NCBI GenBank assembly: GCA_947492105.1
Contig: CANLMN010000018.1
Coordinates: forward strand, 1-64,000
Length of the DNA: 64,000 nt
Source: an uncultured Aquimarina sp.
Lineage (GTDB): Bacteria; Bacteroidota; Bacteroidia; Flavobacteriales; Flavobacteriaceae
Direction: 5' to 3'
The stretch's first letter is position 1. Each line of letters begins with the position of its first letter. The notes under the pieces were generated by a model, which saw nothing but the letters and a program-made list of their open reading frames with translations, had not been told where the DNA came from and did no database searches. The translations under genes and the position numbers were made by a program. Below, one piece after another: positions 35,051 to 44,692 of the stretch.

Positions 35051-35962
35051 TTATTCAATTCCGAATTTGGCCCATAATTTCGGGTATTTATTTTTTAAAT
35101 CATCTTCTTCCCATTCTTCACCAGTAATTTCAAAATTTTCTTGAATTCCTTGAGGCATATCATTTCCGGTCTTTTTTTCATAAACATTTGTTGCAATATA
35201 ACTCAAACCTTCCCAGTCTCCATCATTTGTTTCCTTGAGTTCGGAAAGTGTTTCAATATTTTGAACTGCACTTTCAAATACTGGTTTTCCTTGTCCAATT
35301 AACCAACCTCTAAAATCAGAAAAACAGTCATCAGAACAACCTCCATTAATTATATATGCAGCAGCCCAAAAATTCCAATTATAAATTTCTCCTCTTAAGG
35401 TTCTTAAACTTATTGTCAAATTCCAAAACTTCGTTTGCCGTCAGCTTCAACAATTCCTTTTCAAGCCGAGATTGTTGTTTTTCATAATTCCCTGAACTTT
35501 CAGATTTGGTAATCTCCATAATTTTCCAAAATTTTTCTGATTCCATTATTTCTTTAGAATCTGGAAGTGGTGCTGTGATTTCTATATTTTGAAATCTAAA
35601 AAACTCTTTAAAACTTTCGGCAAAACCAAAATGATATATTGCCATTGAATAGACAAAAACTCCAACGAATAATGGGACTTTATTTATTAAAGGTGTTTCT
35701 AAAGTACCTAAAGCAGCCAATGCCCCTAAAAGTGCTAAAGAAAATAGAAGTAACAAAACGATTTTCGCCCAATTCTTTCTTTTATAAACCATTATTAAAA
35801 GTCCTATTGTCAATGAAAATCTTATTATTTGTTGGATAAGTTTTTTTGACTCAATTTCTGGTCTTACAGAATGATAAAAATAAAGAGTATGAATTGAAAC
35901 TAATAAAATACTTATTGAAATGAGTAGTGTTCTTTTTTTTCAATTTTAGTTAATTCGTTCAT
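35051..35962 (-). pseudogene. DUF4240 membrane protein, disrupted by two frameshifts
   Basis: Two frames together make one protein. The N-terminal part has two membrane segments and ends with FWKIMEITKSESSGNYEKQQ and LLKLTANEVLEFDNKF, the first half of the DUF4240 domain. The other frame (35051-35419) continues YNWNFWAAAYIINGGCSDDC, FSDFRGWLIGQGKPVFE, the second half. A single-base (+1) shift between about 35385 and 35415 would join them. Upstream, the reading frame continues past the TTG at 35813 (TLLISISILLVSIHTLYFYH) back to an A8 run at 35931-35938. One more base there would connect it to ATG 35962 (MNELTKIEKK). The gene is therefore probably dead, unless the A8 run allows slippage. The function of DUF4240 is unknown. 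Confidence 0.75.
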
Positions 35963-35978
35963 TTTTTGATTTAATTAT

Positions 35979-36090
35979 GGCTAACGGGGCTTCAGCTATG
36001 GTTTGTACGGCAACTACTAAATACTTAGCCGATTTTTTTGTTTTATTTTAATTTTTCTTTTTTAATGCCAAATCAAAAAGATTTGGCGCA
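35979..36090. repeat. Cassette-end-like imperfect palindrome plus hairpin
   Basis: GGCTAACGGGGC... to ...ACTTAGCC (35979-36030) has GGCTAA/TTAGCC ends. It is followed by a hairpin GCCAAATC-AAAAA-GATTTGGC at 36067-36087. It lies 17 bp upstream of the DUF4240 start. Its TAAC-containing border resembles the 77-bp repeats in kind but not in sequence. Confidence 0.45.
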
Positions 36091-36117
36091 CCTTATAAAA
36101 ATACATTAAACTTTGGG

Positions 36118-36284
36118 TTATACCATTTGTTGTTTGAATTGACCAGAAAGAAAAATTAAGCTTTTTTTGTTTCAGCTGCAGCAGCAACATCAAGCATAAT
36201 CGTAGTTATGGTTTGTTTTTATGCTGAAAATGAGGTGAGAAAAGAAAGTTTTATCCCAGTACATTCAAGGGATACATGGTATTA
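36118..36284. repeat. Palindromic repeat family B, copy 2
   Basis: Begins ATACCATTTGTTGTTTGAAT and ends CATTCAAGGGATACATGGTAT. It differs from 22739-22901 by scattered substitutions, with a changed inner arm (GCTGAAAATGAGGTGAGAAA). The rest of 36285-36483 is unassigned. Confidence 0.8.
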
Positions 36285-36483
36285 TAAAAACGTGTGCTAT
36301 TCAGATATGTGTATTTGGATGATATAGCATGATTTACTGTTTTGTTTCAAATCAAAAATTTAAAAAACGCCTTAAAACCCAACAAAATCAATGCGTATGG
36401 GATGTTTTTCAAAAATTAATGCATCACTGGTAATCTCTCATAGAGATTTTTAGTATGTAGTTCGAAAGCTAGCTGTTGGCTCT

Positions 36484-37014
36484 TTATACTCTCGGATTCC
36501 AACCAAGGGCAATAGCTACCTGTTTGTTTTCTTTGTGAATGGAGCGTATCATATAAGGTCTCTCATGACCTACATTTTTTAATGAGGTAGCAATATCTTG
36601 CCCATCAATACGTACAGAACCTACAAAGTTTTTTACGGGTTGGTGTCCTAAACCATATCTCGCATCGATTACCAATAGGAGCATCAGCATTTTTTCTGGA
36701 TCTGGACTCGAGCAATAGATTCCCCATTCGTCCCAGAGATATACGTTGTTTTTTGTGTTTTTTATAGGTTCGATACGTGTCGCATCGCCTAATATCGCCC
36801 TTAGTGCAGTATAGTTGGTAGGGAAACTAATTAGTGATTCATTAATGCGCAGCTCTTTTGGAGTGCATTGAATACGAATCGTGTCCGTTTGTACTTTTCT
36901 CTTGTTTGGATTTCTAAAATCAAATATTCCCATAGCGCCAAGATATTTATTTTTTTTAGGATAGGGGGTGTTTTGGAATTGTTCATTCCTATAATTTAAT
37001 TTTGGAATGATCAT
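36484..37014 (-). CDS. Hypothetical cytoplasmic protein
   Basis: Protein of 176 residues with no signal peptide or membrane segment, and no family recognised with confidence. The middle has FPTNYTALRAILGDATRIEP and NVYLWDEWGIYCSSPDPEKM, a pattern (small-molecule-analysis-like helper, loop, then WDexGI) seen in several uncharacterised Gram-negative proteins, and a C-terminal VGSVRIDGQDIATSLKNVG. Codon use looks like that of its neighbours. The first in-frame ATG (37014) may be upstream of the true start, because MGIFDFRNPNKRK at residue 28 is an attractive alternative. It stands alone between repeats. Confidence 0.6.
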   Translation of the reverse strand: MIIPKLNYRNEQFQNTPYPKKNKYLGAMGIFDFRNPNKRKVQTDTIRIQCTPKELRINESLISFPTNYTALRAILGDATRIEPIKNTKNNVYLWDEWGIYCSSPDPEKMLMLLLVIDARYGLGHQPVKNFVGSVRIDGQDIATSLKNVGHERPYMIRSIHKENKQVAIALGWNPRV

Positions 37015-37042
37015 ATGCAGTACTCATAGAATAATACTAGTT

Positions 37043-37128
37043 AAAATATAATTGTAGGCTAAAAAATAGTAGAAAAAGAACCGAATTATTAGCCTTTATT
37101 TATTTTTTAAATGGTATAAAATACATGA
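37043..37128. repeat. Palindromic repeat family A, short copy
   Basis: Reverse orientation relative to 10012-10156. The two arms (ATAATTGTAGGCTAAAAAAT and AGAACCGAATTATTAGCC) are present but the central stem and core are missing, so it may be a deletion derivative. The rest of 37129-37569 has no clear feature. Confidence 0.65.
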
Positions 37129-37569
37129 AAGGGTGCTTTTTGAGCAAGATCAATAACTTTTAAAACGGGAAAGAATTAGGAGGTTGCATTATTTCAAAAA
37201 ATGGCTATATTTGTAGTCAAGGTTTTGAAATAGTATTTTGCTGTTGTACAAAATTATTTGGTTCCCAGAGAGCTTGAAGATTTTTTGACGTAGTAATTGA
37301 TGATCAAAATCGTAGTATGCGTAATTTATAGCGATAACCCCGAGACCTATAAATTTTACTGCGTAATACCTTGAAATATCCATTGAACTTTGAATTCATT
37401 TTTTAAAAAAAATAAGATTATTATCTTAGGTTTCAGTAAAGAAATATGCGTAGTGCTGTTACGGTATATTCTTGTTTTGAAATGAAGAGCTCATAAAACT
37501 GTTTTATTAAGATTTATTCAAAATTGAATTGATATGAATGTAATCATTTAACTTATAAACTCTTATTTA

Positions 37570-38271
37570 ATGCAAGAAATTCAACAAGTAGTACCTGTAA
37601 GTGCACTTACAGAAGACAAAAAAGTGGCTTTTTATAAAAAAACATACACACATCTAGCAATGGCTGTATTGTTATTTGTAATAGTCGAGATGATCTTTTT
37701 TAAGATTGAGCCGATCGTAAATTTTGCGTTTTCTATGACACAAGGATGGCGTTGGTTGATTATGTTGGGTGGTTTTATGTTTGTTACAAATTATGCGGAG
37801 CGTATGGCACTAAAAAACCATAATATTAATCAACAATATGCAGGATTGTTACTATATGTGGTAGCCGAAGCTTTTATTTTTATTCCATTGATCGGAATAG
37901 CTATGGCTATAGCAGAGGGCGGAGGAGTTAATATTTTGAATCAAGCAGCCATACTTACACTGTCATTATTTTCTGGTTTATCTGCAGTAGCTTTATTGAC
38001 CAAAAAAGATTTTTCTTTTTTGAAGTCAATTCTTACCATTGGTTTCTTTATTGCACTAGGACTTGTTATTGCGGGGGCATTATTCGGATTTAATCTTGGG
38101 TTATGGTTTAGTGTGGGGATGGTTGTTTTGGCATCTGGATCTATATTGTATCAAACATCAAATATGGTACATAAATATAGCGAAGATCAATATGTAGGAG
38201 CTTCTTTGGGGCTATTTGCATCATTGATGTTGTTGTTTTGGTATATTTTGAGTATACTATCAAATGATTAG
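37570..38271 (+). CDS. Bax inhibitor-1/YccA family membrane protein
   Basis: Integral inner-membrane protein of 233 residues with seven hydrophobic segments. The N-terminal FYKKTYTHLAMAVLLFVIVE and the C-terminal end (SNMVHKYSEDQYVGASLGLF, then ASLMLLFWYILSIL) are the conserved borders of the bacterial YbhL/YccA branch of BI-1 (TMBIM) proteins. Family members form pH-sensitive Ca2+ leak channels or modulate membrane proteolysis; the role here is inferred only. Single gene with its own strong terminator. Confidence 0.9.
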   Translation: MQEIQQVVPVSALTEDKKVAFYKKTYTHLAMAVLLFVIVEMIFFKIEPIVNFAFSMTQGWRWLIMLGGFMFVTNYAERMALKNHNINQQYAGLLLYVVAEAFIFIPLIGIAMAIAEGGGVNILNQAAILTLSLFSGLSAVALLTKKDFSFLKSILTIGFFIALGLVIAGALFGFNLGLWFSVGMVVLASGSILYQTSNMVHKYSEDQYVGASLGLFASLMLLFWYILSILSND

Positions 38272-38314
38272 TTGTAAGCTTGATGAAGTAGTATAAAGAA
38301 TATTTTGTACCATT

Positions 38315-38359
38315 AAAAAACCCGTCTTGAGGACATGAAGTTCTCAAGACGGGTTTTTT
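38315..38359. terminator. Terminator of the BI-1 family gene
   Basis: AAAAAACCCGTCTTGAG (38315-38331) and CTCAAGACGGGTTTTTT (38343-38359) form a perfect 17-bp stem with an 11-nt loop, 43 bp after the stop codon. Confidence 0.85.
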
Positions 38360-38393
38360 TAGTACAGCTGTTATACTCCGTGATCCATATAAT

Positions 38394-38550
38394 AATTCAA
38401 TTTAGGTATATAAATTCGTATTCATGACACTGTTGTTTTTTAGGTAAAAATACCCTGATAATATGATGTAGTTATAGTTGCGAAATATTAGGAACAAGGT
38501 GTTAAAATAGAAAACAAGTCGATACGCGATTTTGTATATCTAACTTGGTC
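38394..38550. repeat. Palindromic repeat family C, copy 3
   Basis: TATATAAATTCGTATTCATG, GTAAAAATACCCTGATAATA, GAACAAGGTG and ACAAGTCGATACGCGATTTT match the other C copies. It ends directly at the rpe stop codon, so rpe transcription runs into it. Confidence 0.75.
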
Positions 38551-39213
38551 TTATCCATTCGCAATAGCTTTCAAATCTTTTATCGTCGCAATAGGGTCTT
38601 GAGATCCGAATACGTAGCTACCTGCAACAAGTATATCTGCACCAGCATCAATTAATTGTTTTGCATTTTTGTTGGTAACACCTCCGTCAATTTCAATACG
38701 TGTTTGAGCACCTTTTTTATGGATTAATTCTTTGAGAGCAGCAATTTTTGTATAGGTGTTTTCTATAAAAGACTGCCCTCCAAATCCAGGGTTGACACTC
38801 ATAATACAGACCACATCAATATCATTGATAGAATCTTCTAGTACGTTAATATTGGTGTGAGGATTCAATGCCACGCCAGCTTGCATGCCTTCTGCTTTGA
38901 TAGCCTGTAATGTTCGGTGCAAATGAGTGCATGCTTCATAATGTACCGTAAGGATATCGCTACCTAGATTAGCAAAAGTTTCGATATAACGATCCGGATC
39001 TATGATCATCAAGTGCACATCAATTTTTTTATCCGCATGTTTGGATATATCACGCAGTACGGGCATACCAAAAGAAATGTTTGGTACAAATACACCATCC
39101 ATAATATCGATATGAAACCAATCAGCATCACTGGAATTAATCATTTCTATATCTCGTTGTAAATTAGCAAAATCAGCAGCTAGCACAGATGGGGCAATTA
39201 ATTTTGAAGTCAT
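38551..39213 (-). CDS. rpe: Ribulose-phosphate 3-epimerase
   Basis: Interconverts ribulose 5-phosphate and xylulose 5-phosphate in the pentose phosphate pathway; cytoplasmic. TIM-barrel motifs are intact: LIAPSVLAADFANL (catalytic region), WFHIDIMDGVFVPNISFG (metal-binding H and D), VHLMIIDPDRYI, VMSVNPGFGGQ-type segment (CIMSVNPGFGGQSF), and EIDGGVTNKNA with ADILVAGSYVFG. The frame is open back to 39267, but ATG 39213 gives the normal 220-residue protein, and a promoter box lies between the two candidate starts, so 39213 is chosen. Confidence 0.95.
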   Translation of the reverse strand: MTSKLIAPSVLAADFANLQRDIEMINSSDADWFHIDIMDGVFVPNISFGMPVLRDISKHADKKIDVHLMIIDPDRYIETFANLGSDILTVHYEACTHLHRTLQAIKAEGMQAGVALNPHTNINVLEDSINDIDVVCIMSVNPGFGGQSFIENTYTKIAALKELIHKKGAQTRIEIDGGVTNKNAKQLIDAGADILVAGSYVFGSQDPIATIKDLKAIANG

Positions 39214-39229
39214 GAGTATAAATTTGTTG

Positions 39230-39261
39230 CAAAAATAGTTTGTTTTGAGAGAATATGTCAA
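39230..39261 (-). promoter_or_regulatory. Promoter of rpe
   Basis: On the minus strand TTG (39261-39259) and TATTTTTG (39237-39230, exact TAnnTTTG) are 21 bp apart. Initiation would be near 39223, giving a leader of about 10 nt before ATG 39213. This decides against the longer frame. Confidence 0.55.
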
Positions 39262-39474
39262 CCGCAATCAGAATATTTTGGAACTGCGTTAGTGACAAAT
39301 AGTGCTTTATGTTCTAAAGGTGAACAACATGGCAGAACTATGTCAAAATTATTTTTTTATTAACATATTATTATTATTTATTAAAGACGTGAGGAATATG
39401 AGATTATTTAACTTAGATTGGTACTAAAATAAATGTTTTTTAGTTATCCACTATAAAAATAATCGTACCCAAAA

Positions 39475-40335
39475 ATGCAGTTCGAAAATATAAGTAAGGA
39501 TTTATTAGCTATTATAAATAGTTCCGTCAAGCCTGAGAATAAAGCGTGGTTCGATAAGAAATCAGCAAAAATTGTCGCAGAAAATTCTAAAAGAGATCTC
39601 TATTTGACCTATAGTATGATTGCTGTAAAAATACCACCGAATCCATTGAGTTTTGATCAAGTTTCGGATAGTCCTCTAACCAAATATCTAACGCTGCATG
39701 AAACAAATACGCAACAACTGGTTCGTGTTTACTTATTTGTGCAAGTTCTAGAAGCGGATAACGATTTTTTTAGTCCACTTGTTGCGAATATAGTGCAAGT
39801 GGCCGATACGAGCGAATTAGTAACTTTTTTGAAATATTTGATTCTATTGCCCAATGCTGGATATTACCAAAATACAGCAGTAGATACCCTTCGAACAAAT
39901 ATAGAAACGGTATTTGATGCAATTACGCTAAAAAATCCTTATCCTTCGTTGTACTTCAATACACAACAATGGAATCAAATGTATTTGAAAGCGGCATTTC
40001 TGCAGCGTGATCTTAGACAAATTGTCAATGTAGAAAAAATGGGAAATAAGGAACTTGCCAAAATCATATCGGATTATGCGCATGAAAGATGGAAAGCTTC
40101 TCGGACAATTGACCCTAATTTTTGGAGACCTGTATCAAAATTTATTGATGAGGTATTATTAAAAGATATGGAGCGCTTATTCAAGAGTGCTAATAATGCC
40201 GAAAATTACGCGGCGGCACTTTGTTGTTACGAATCAAACAACCCAAAGGCGAAACAATTATTAGAAGAGGACTATCCCGAATTAGTGAAAAAAATTGAAA
40301 ATAATTATATAAAATGGGAAACCATTACAAATTAA
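39475..40335 (+). CDS. eboA: EboA family protein
   Basis: First gene of a complete ebo cluster (eboABCDEF). 286 residues, no signal peptide, helix-rich. Recognised mainly by position and by the wording EYAHERWKA-like (SDYAHERWKASRTIDPNFWR) and NAENYAAALCCYESNNPKAK near the C-terminus. The helical-repeat fold is likely. Ebo proteins are thought to move a biosynthetic precursor across or into the membrane (scytonemin in cyanobacteria; other products elsewhere), but EboA has no known reaction. The next start lies 2 bp past its stop, so translation is probably coupled. Confidence 0.85.
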   Translation: MQFENISKDLLAIINSSVKPENKAWFDKKSAKIVAENSKRDLYLTYSMIAVKIPPNPLSFDQVSDSPLTKYLTLHETNTQQLVRVYLFVQVLEADNDFFSPLVANIVQVADTSELVTFLKYLILLPNAGYYQNTAVDTLRTNIETVFDAITLKNPYPSLYFNTQQWNQMYLKAAFLQRDLRQIVNVEKMGNKELAKIISDYAHERWKASRTIDPNFWRPVSKFIDEVLLKDMERLFKSANNAENYAAALCCYESNNPKAKQLLEEDYPELVKKIENNYIKWETITN

Positions 40336-40337
40336 AT

Positions 40338-41246
40338 ATGGAAGAAAAAATGATGTTTATTGATCCGCATATACACATGACCTCAAGAACAACGGATGAT
40401 TATGAGGCAATGGCAGAAGCAGGTGTTGTAGCTATAATAGAACCATCTTTCTGGTTGGGACAACCTCGAACTCAGGTTGGATCTTTTCAAGATTACTTTA
40501 GTAGTTTAGTAGGGTGGGAGCCCTTCCGAGCAAGTCAATTTGGTATTAAGCATTATTGTACTATCGGATTAAACTCTAAAGAAGCAAACAATGAAGCTTT
40601 GGCCGAACAGGTTATAGAGTTGTTGCCTTTATATTTGCACAAAGAAAATGTTGTAGCCATCGGAGAAATTGGATATGATGACCAAACACCAGCCGAGGAT
40701 AAGTATTTCAGGATGCAGTTAGAAATGGCCAAAGAACTCAATATGACAGTTCAGGTGCATACACCGCATAGAGATAAGAAATCTGGAACCATAAAAAGTA
40801 TGGAAGTTTGTTTGGAACATGGATTGGATCCTTCTATGGTAATTATTGATCACAATAACGAAGAAACAGTCAAAGAGGTGTTGGACAGAGGGTTTTTGGC
40901 TGCATTTACAATTTATCCCAAAACAAAAATGGGCAATGAACGTATGGTAGAGGTTGTCAAAAAGTTCGGAAGTACAAATATTATTGTAGATAGTTCTGCA
41001 GATTGGGGAGTAAGTGACCCCTTGGCTGTTCCCAAAACAGCGTCTTTGATGCTAAAAAGGGGAGTTGATATCCAAGATGTGACAAAAACTTGTTATCAAA
41101 ATGCCTTGGATGCTTTTGGAAGAAATGGTAGGATGAAAGAGTCTGATTGGTTAAATGCAAAAGGTATTGATCAAAGAAATCTATTCAGTGATAACAGTGT
41201 CTTAAGAGGTCAAGAGCCTAAGATAGAGACGGATAAAATTGTTTAG
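40338..41246 (+). CDS. eboB: TatD family hydrolase EboB
   Basis: Metal-dependent hydrolase of the TatD type, about 302 residues. Metal ligands are visible: HIH in FIDPHIHMTS, a glutamate in VVAIGEIGYDDQTP, histidines in VQVHTPHRDK and IIDHNNEE, and a late aspartate in IIVDSSADWG. An earlier ATG at 40314 would overlap eboA by 22 bp. 40338, directly after the eboA stop, is preferred and still leaves MEEKMMFIDP. Second gene of the ebo operon. Substrate unknown. Confidence 0.9.
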   Translation: MEEKMMFIDPHIHMTSRTTDDYEAMAEAGVVAIIEPSFWLGQPRTQVGSFQDYFSSLVGWEPFRASQFGIKHYCTIGLNSKEANNEALAEQVIELLPLYLHKENVVAIGEIGYDDQTPAEDKYFRMQLEMAKELNMTVQVHTPHRDKKSGTIKSMEVCLEHGLDPSMVIIDHNNEETVKEVLDRGFLAAFTIYPKTKMGNERMVEVVKKFGSTNIIVDSSADWGVSDPLAVPKTASLMLKRGVDIQDVTKTCYQNALDAFGRNGRMKESDWLNAKGIDQRNLFSDNSVLRGQEPKIETDKIV

Positions 41247-42149
41247 ATGAATAAGGCTATCTTTATGGGGTACCTGAGGCTGATGCGTCCGGCTAATTTG
41301 CCAACCGCAGTCGCAGATATTCTTGCAGGTGCAGCTATTTCTAGTGGATATTTTTTTTTAGATCAACAGATATTTTGGAGTTCTGGTTTTGGAATTCATC
41401 TTGTTTTTTTGGTGCTCTCAACGGTGTTTTTGTACGCAGGCGGGGTGGTAATGAATGATGTTTTTGATTATGAAATTGATATGATAGAACGTCCAGAAAG
41501 GGCACTGCCTAGTGGATTGATACCTGTACGGTCAGCGGCTATTTTTGGTACACTATTACTGCTTATAGGAATTGTTTTTGCCTATTTGGTAGGGACGACT
41601 TCTGGAATGCTAGCCGTGTTATTGGTTGCTGCTATAATTGCATATGACAGCTTTTCCAAAAATCATGAATTTATAGGACCGCTCAATATGGGGGTCTGCA
41701 GAGGATTAAACCTCTTGTTGGGGATGTCATTTTTATTAGGACTTCAGCTATGGTGGTATGCCTTTATCCCTGTTATTTATATTTTTGCTATAACGCTTAT
41801 TAGTAGAGGAGAGGTACACGGTAATAACAAGAAGCATATCGTCTATGCAGGTGTTTTGTATGGAGTAGTGATTAGTGCCGTTCTTGTATTTGCGCAAATA
41901 TATGGAACTACGCTCTGGAATATTCCTTTCTTACTGCTGTTTGCAATAGCTATATATTATCCTTTGATCAATGCCTACAAACTTAATTCTCCCAAAAATA
42001 TCAAAAAAGCAGTGATTTCTGGAGTCTTATCACTTATACTATTGGACGCTGCTATTGCTGTAGGTTTTACCAATGTATGGTATGGTTTGTCGATGCTTTT
42101 GTTATTAGCATTGTCATTCATTTTTTCTAAATTATTTGCAGTAACATAA
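41247..42149 (+). CDS. eboC: UbiA-like prenyltransferase EboC
   Basis: Integral membrane protein of 300 residues with about eight or nine membrane segments. The UbiA aspartate-rich motif is NDVFDYEIDMIERPERALPS, and the second site is VAAIIAYDSFSKNHEFIG. NMGVCRGLNLLLGMS also fits the family. UbiA enzymes attach prenyl groups to aromatic acceptors. In ebo clusters EboC is assumed to act on or carry a lipid-linked precursor. ATG 41247 immediately follows the eboB stop codon. Confidence 0.92.
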   Translation: MNKAIFMGYLRLMRPANLPTAVADILAGAAISSGYFFLDQQIFWSSGFGIHLVFLVLSTVFLYAGGVVMNDVFDYEIDMIERPERALPSGLIPVRSAAIFGTLLLLIGIVFAYLVGTTSGMLAVLLVAAIIAYDSFSKNHEFIGPLNMGVCRGLNLLLGMSFLLGLQLWWYAFIPVIYIFAITLISRGEVHGNNKKHIVYAGVLYGVVISAVLVFAQIYGTTLWNIPFLLLFAIAIYYPLINAYKLNSPKNIKKAVISGVLSLILLDAAIAVGFTNVWYGLSMLLLLALSFIFSKLFAVT

Positions 42150-42160
42150 ATTATTATTTA

Positions 42161-43318
42161 ATGAAATTAAATGCATCCATAGAACAATCTTTCAAGGTTA
42201 GTTATACCTATAAATTACATTTTACCCAAGATGTTTTTGATGCCCAGAATGGTGTACTCAAGAATGTTGTCGCAGGTTACCAAAAAAAAGGAGCAATAAA
42301 ATGTCTGTTTGTTATTGATGATGAGGTTGCACGGCATTTTCCAGATTTATCAGATAGGATAGTGGCTTACTGCAAGGCGCATAATACTGTTTTGCAGTTT
42401 ACTAATAGTATTGTCGTTCCTGGAGGTGAAGAATGTAAAAATAAGAATGAATACGTAGAAAATGTATTAGAAGCTATCAATAGTAATCATATTTGTAGAC
42501 ATTCTTTTGTTGTAGCGATTGGTGGTGGTGCCGTTATTGATATGGTAGGATATGCCGCAACAATAGCGCATCGAGGGGTGCGACTGATTCGTGTCCCAAC
42601 AACAGTATTGTCACAAAATGATGCTGCTGTTGGTGTCAAAAATAGTATTAACATCTTTGGGAAAAAGAATTTTTTAGGAACTTTTGCACCACCTCAGGCT
42701 ATTATTAATGATAGCAGATTTCTAACATCTTTGGATAACAGAGATTGGATTGGAGGCATCTCGGAAGCTATAAAAATAGCACTAATTAAGGATCCGGTTT
42801 TTTATGATTTTTTGAAAGAACAGGCCGTGGCACTAAGTCAAAGGGAAATGGAACCTATGAATTATTTGATATATAGATGTGCAGAATTGCATATGCAACA
42901 TATCGCAGAGGGAGGAGATCCTTTTGAAAGTGGTTCTTCTAGACCGTTGGATTTTGGGCATTGGGCAGCGCATAAGCTGGAGCATATGACGAATTACACA
43001 GTGCGTCATGGAGAAGCAGTAGCTATTGGAATGGCAATAGATCTGACTTATGCCTCTCTTTTGGGATTCATAGATAAACAAAAGTTGAAAGAGATACTAG
43101 AAGTGATGAAAACAATAGGTTTTGATTTGCAACTACCTTTTCAGAACAAAGAAGATATCCAGGAGCTTATGGGAGGTATCAATGAGTTTAGAGAACATTT
43201 GGGTGGGGAGTTGACCATTACACTACTCTCAGAGATAGGAGTAAAAAAAGATGTACACGAAATAGATTTAGAGGTCATGAAAAAGGCAATAGAAATGCTG
43301 AACACCCAAAGCTTATAA
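42161..43318 (+). CDS. eboD: 3-dehydroquinate synthase-like EboD
   Basis: Protein of 385 residues of the sugar-phosphate cyclase superfamily. NAD-binding VVAIGGGAVIDMVGYAATIA and PTTVLSQNDAAVGVKNSINI are clear. Metal ligands are E in GGISEAIKIALI, H in DFGHWAAHKLEHM and H in VRHGEAVAIGMAID. Spacing resembles the EboD branch (EEVS-type relatives exist), not housekeeping AroB, which would also be expected elsewhere in the genome. A 11-bp gap separates it from eboC. Confidence 0.9.
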   Translation: MKLNASIEQSFKVSYTYKLHFTQDVFDAQNGVLKNVVAGYQKKGAIKCLFVIDDEVARHFPDLSDRIVAYCKAHNTVLQFTNSIVVPGGEECKNKNEYVENVLEAINSNHICRHSFVVAIGGGAVIDMVGYAATIAHRGVRLIRVPTTVLSQNDAAVGVKNSINIFGKKNFLGTFAPPQAIINDSRFLTSLDNRDWIGGISEAIKIALIKDPVFYDFLKEQAVALSQREMEPMNYLIYRCAELHMQHIAEGGDPFESGSSRPLDFGHWAAHKLEHMTNYTVRHGEAVAIGMAIDLTYASLLGFIDKQKLKEILEVMKTIGFDLQLPFQNKEDIQELMGGINEFREHLGGELTITLLSEIGVKKDVHEIDLEVMKKAIEMLNTQSL

Positions 43319-43487
43319 ATCTCATGGCCAAGTACGAGCTATTTTTATTATGAAAAATAGTAGCTATAAATGTATTTTAATTAACATGGATTTTGGGTTT
43401 GTTGCAAGAGATCATTCTGGGATTATTTTGTAATGATTAATTCAAAATCTAGTTTGATATCAATTCAAATTCATACAATAACATAAT

Positions 43488-44687
43488 ATGCTTATTTCTG
43501 ATAAATTTCATTTGACATACTGTACCAATATACATCCTGGAGAGAATTGGGAGCTAACCAAAGATAGTTTAGAAGAATATATTCCCCAAATTAAATCCAA
43601 AGTAGCCGCAAAGGAGTCATTTGGTGTTGGACTGCGATTATCCGATAAGGCTAGCAGAGAGTTAGGAACCGAAGAACATCTAGAAATTTTTAAAGAGTGG
43701 CTAGATGCAAATGGGTTGTATGTTTTTACGATGAATGGGTTTCCGTATGGAAATTTTCATGATGAAAAAGTAAAGGATTTAGTACATGCTCCTGATTGGA
43801 CTACCAATGAGAGAGTTGCATACACTAAGAGGCTGTTTGATCAACTTGCTTATTTAATTCCTGACAAGGTTTCTGGTGGAATTTCGACTTCGCCAATTAG
43901 TTACAAACATTGGCATACTACACCTGATTTGATGCAGATAGCTTACCAAAAAGGCGCATCTAATATCACAGAAATTATTTTGCACCTGTTGGAATTAGAG
44001 CAGGAAACTGCAAAGTATCTTCATTTGGATATCGAACCAGAGCCTGATGGTTTGATAGAGAATAGTGATGAGTTTATTAGCTTTTTTAAAGACTATTTGA
44101 TACCCATAGCAACAGTACGACTACAAGAAAAATATAATATAGATAGCAAAGAAGCAAAAAAGTATATTCATAGATATGTTACTATTTGCTACGATGTTTG
44201 TCACTTTTCATTGGCGTACGAGGAGCCGGAGGAGACATTTGAGAAGCTCGAAAAAGCAGCGATTAAAGTAGGGAAAATACAAGTGAGTTCTGCACTCAAA
44301 ATCACGTACAATGAAGAAAGAAAAGCGCAATTATGGAACTCGCTAAAGTCTTTTGATGAATCGACATACCTACATCAAGTAACCGAAAAAATCGGCGAAG
44401 AGGTTAGAACATACAATGATCTGCCAACATTTATTCAAGAAAGAAATGAATTTTCAGAAATACGGGTACATTTTCATGTTCCGATTTTTTTGGAAAAATA
44501 TGAGGTCTTATCATCAACACAAGAATATATCATCAAGGTGATTGATTATATCAAAAAACATGATGTAACAGCACATTTAGAAATCGAAACCTATACTTGG
44601 GATGTACTTCCTGGGAGTTTAAAAACTGAATTATCTGATTGCGTGATTAGAGAATTGGAGTGGTTAAAAGGGAAGCTTTTAAGTTAA
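43488..44687 (+). CDS. eboE: EboE, sugar-phosphate isomerase-like TIM barrel
   Basis: Protein of 399 residues with a xylose-isomerase-like TIM-barrel layout. Recognised features are the start LTYCTNIHPGENW, the loop FTMNGFPYGNFHDEKVK, HLDIEPEPDGLIENSDEFI with acidic metal-binding residues, YVTICYDVCHFSLAYEEPEE and VHFHVPIFLEKYEVL. Family proteins are named metabolite traffic protein EboE. The 169-bp gap before it is the largest inside the cluster, so an extra internal promoter is possible. Confidence 0.9.
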   Translation: MLISDKFHLTYCTNIHPGENWELTKDSLEEYIPQIKSKVAAKESFGVGLRLSDKASRELGTEEHLEIFKEWLDANGLYVFTMNGFPYGNFHDEKVKDLVHAPDWTTNERVAYTKRLFDQLAYLIPDKVSGGISTSPISYKHWHTTPDLMQIAYQKGASNITEIILHLLELEQETAKYLHLDIEPEPDGLIENSDEFISFFKDYLIPIATVRLQEKYNIDSKEAKKYIHRYVTICYDVCHFSLAYEEPEETFEKLEKAAIKVGKIQVSSALKITYNEERKAQLWNSLKSFDESTYLHQVTEKIGEEVRTYNDLPTFIQERNEFSEIRVHFHVPIFLEKYEVLSSTQEYIIKVIDYIKKHDVTAHLEIETYTWDVLPGSLKTELSDCVIRELEWLKGKLLS

Positions 44688-44692
44688 ATAGC

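Noticed and set aside
37189-37383. Small minus-strand frame of 64 codons
   Set aside because: No recognisable family, no supporting start or promoter, weak composition. Not included.
39214-39267. N-terminal extension of rpe
   Set aside because: MRLTYSLKTNYFCN is not a family-like start and the promoter box lies inside it; ATG 39213 is used.
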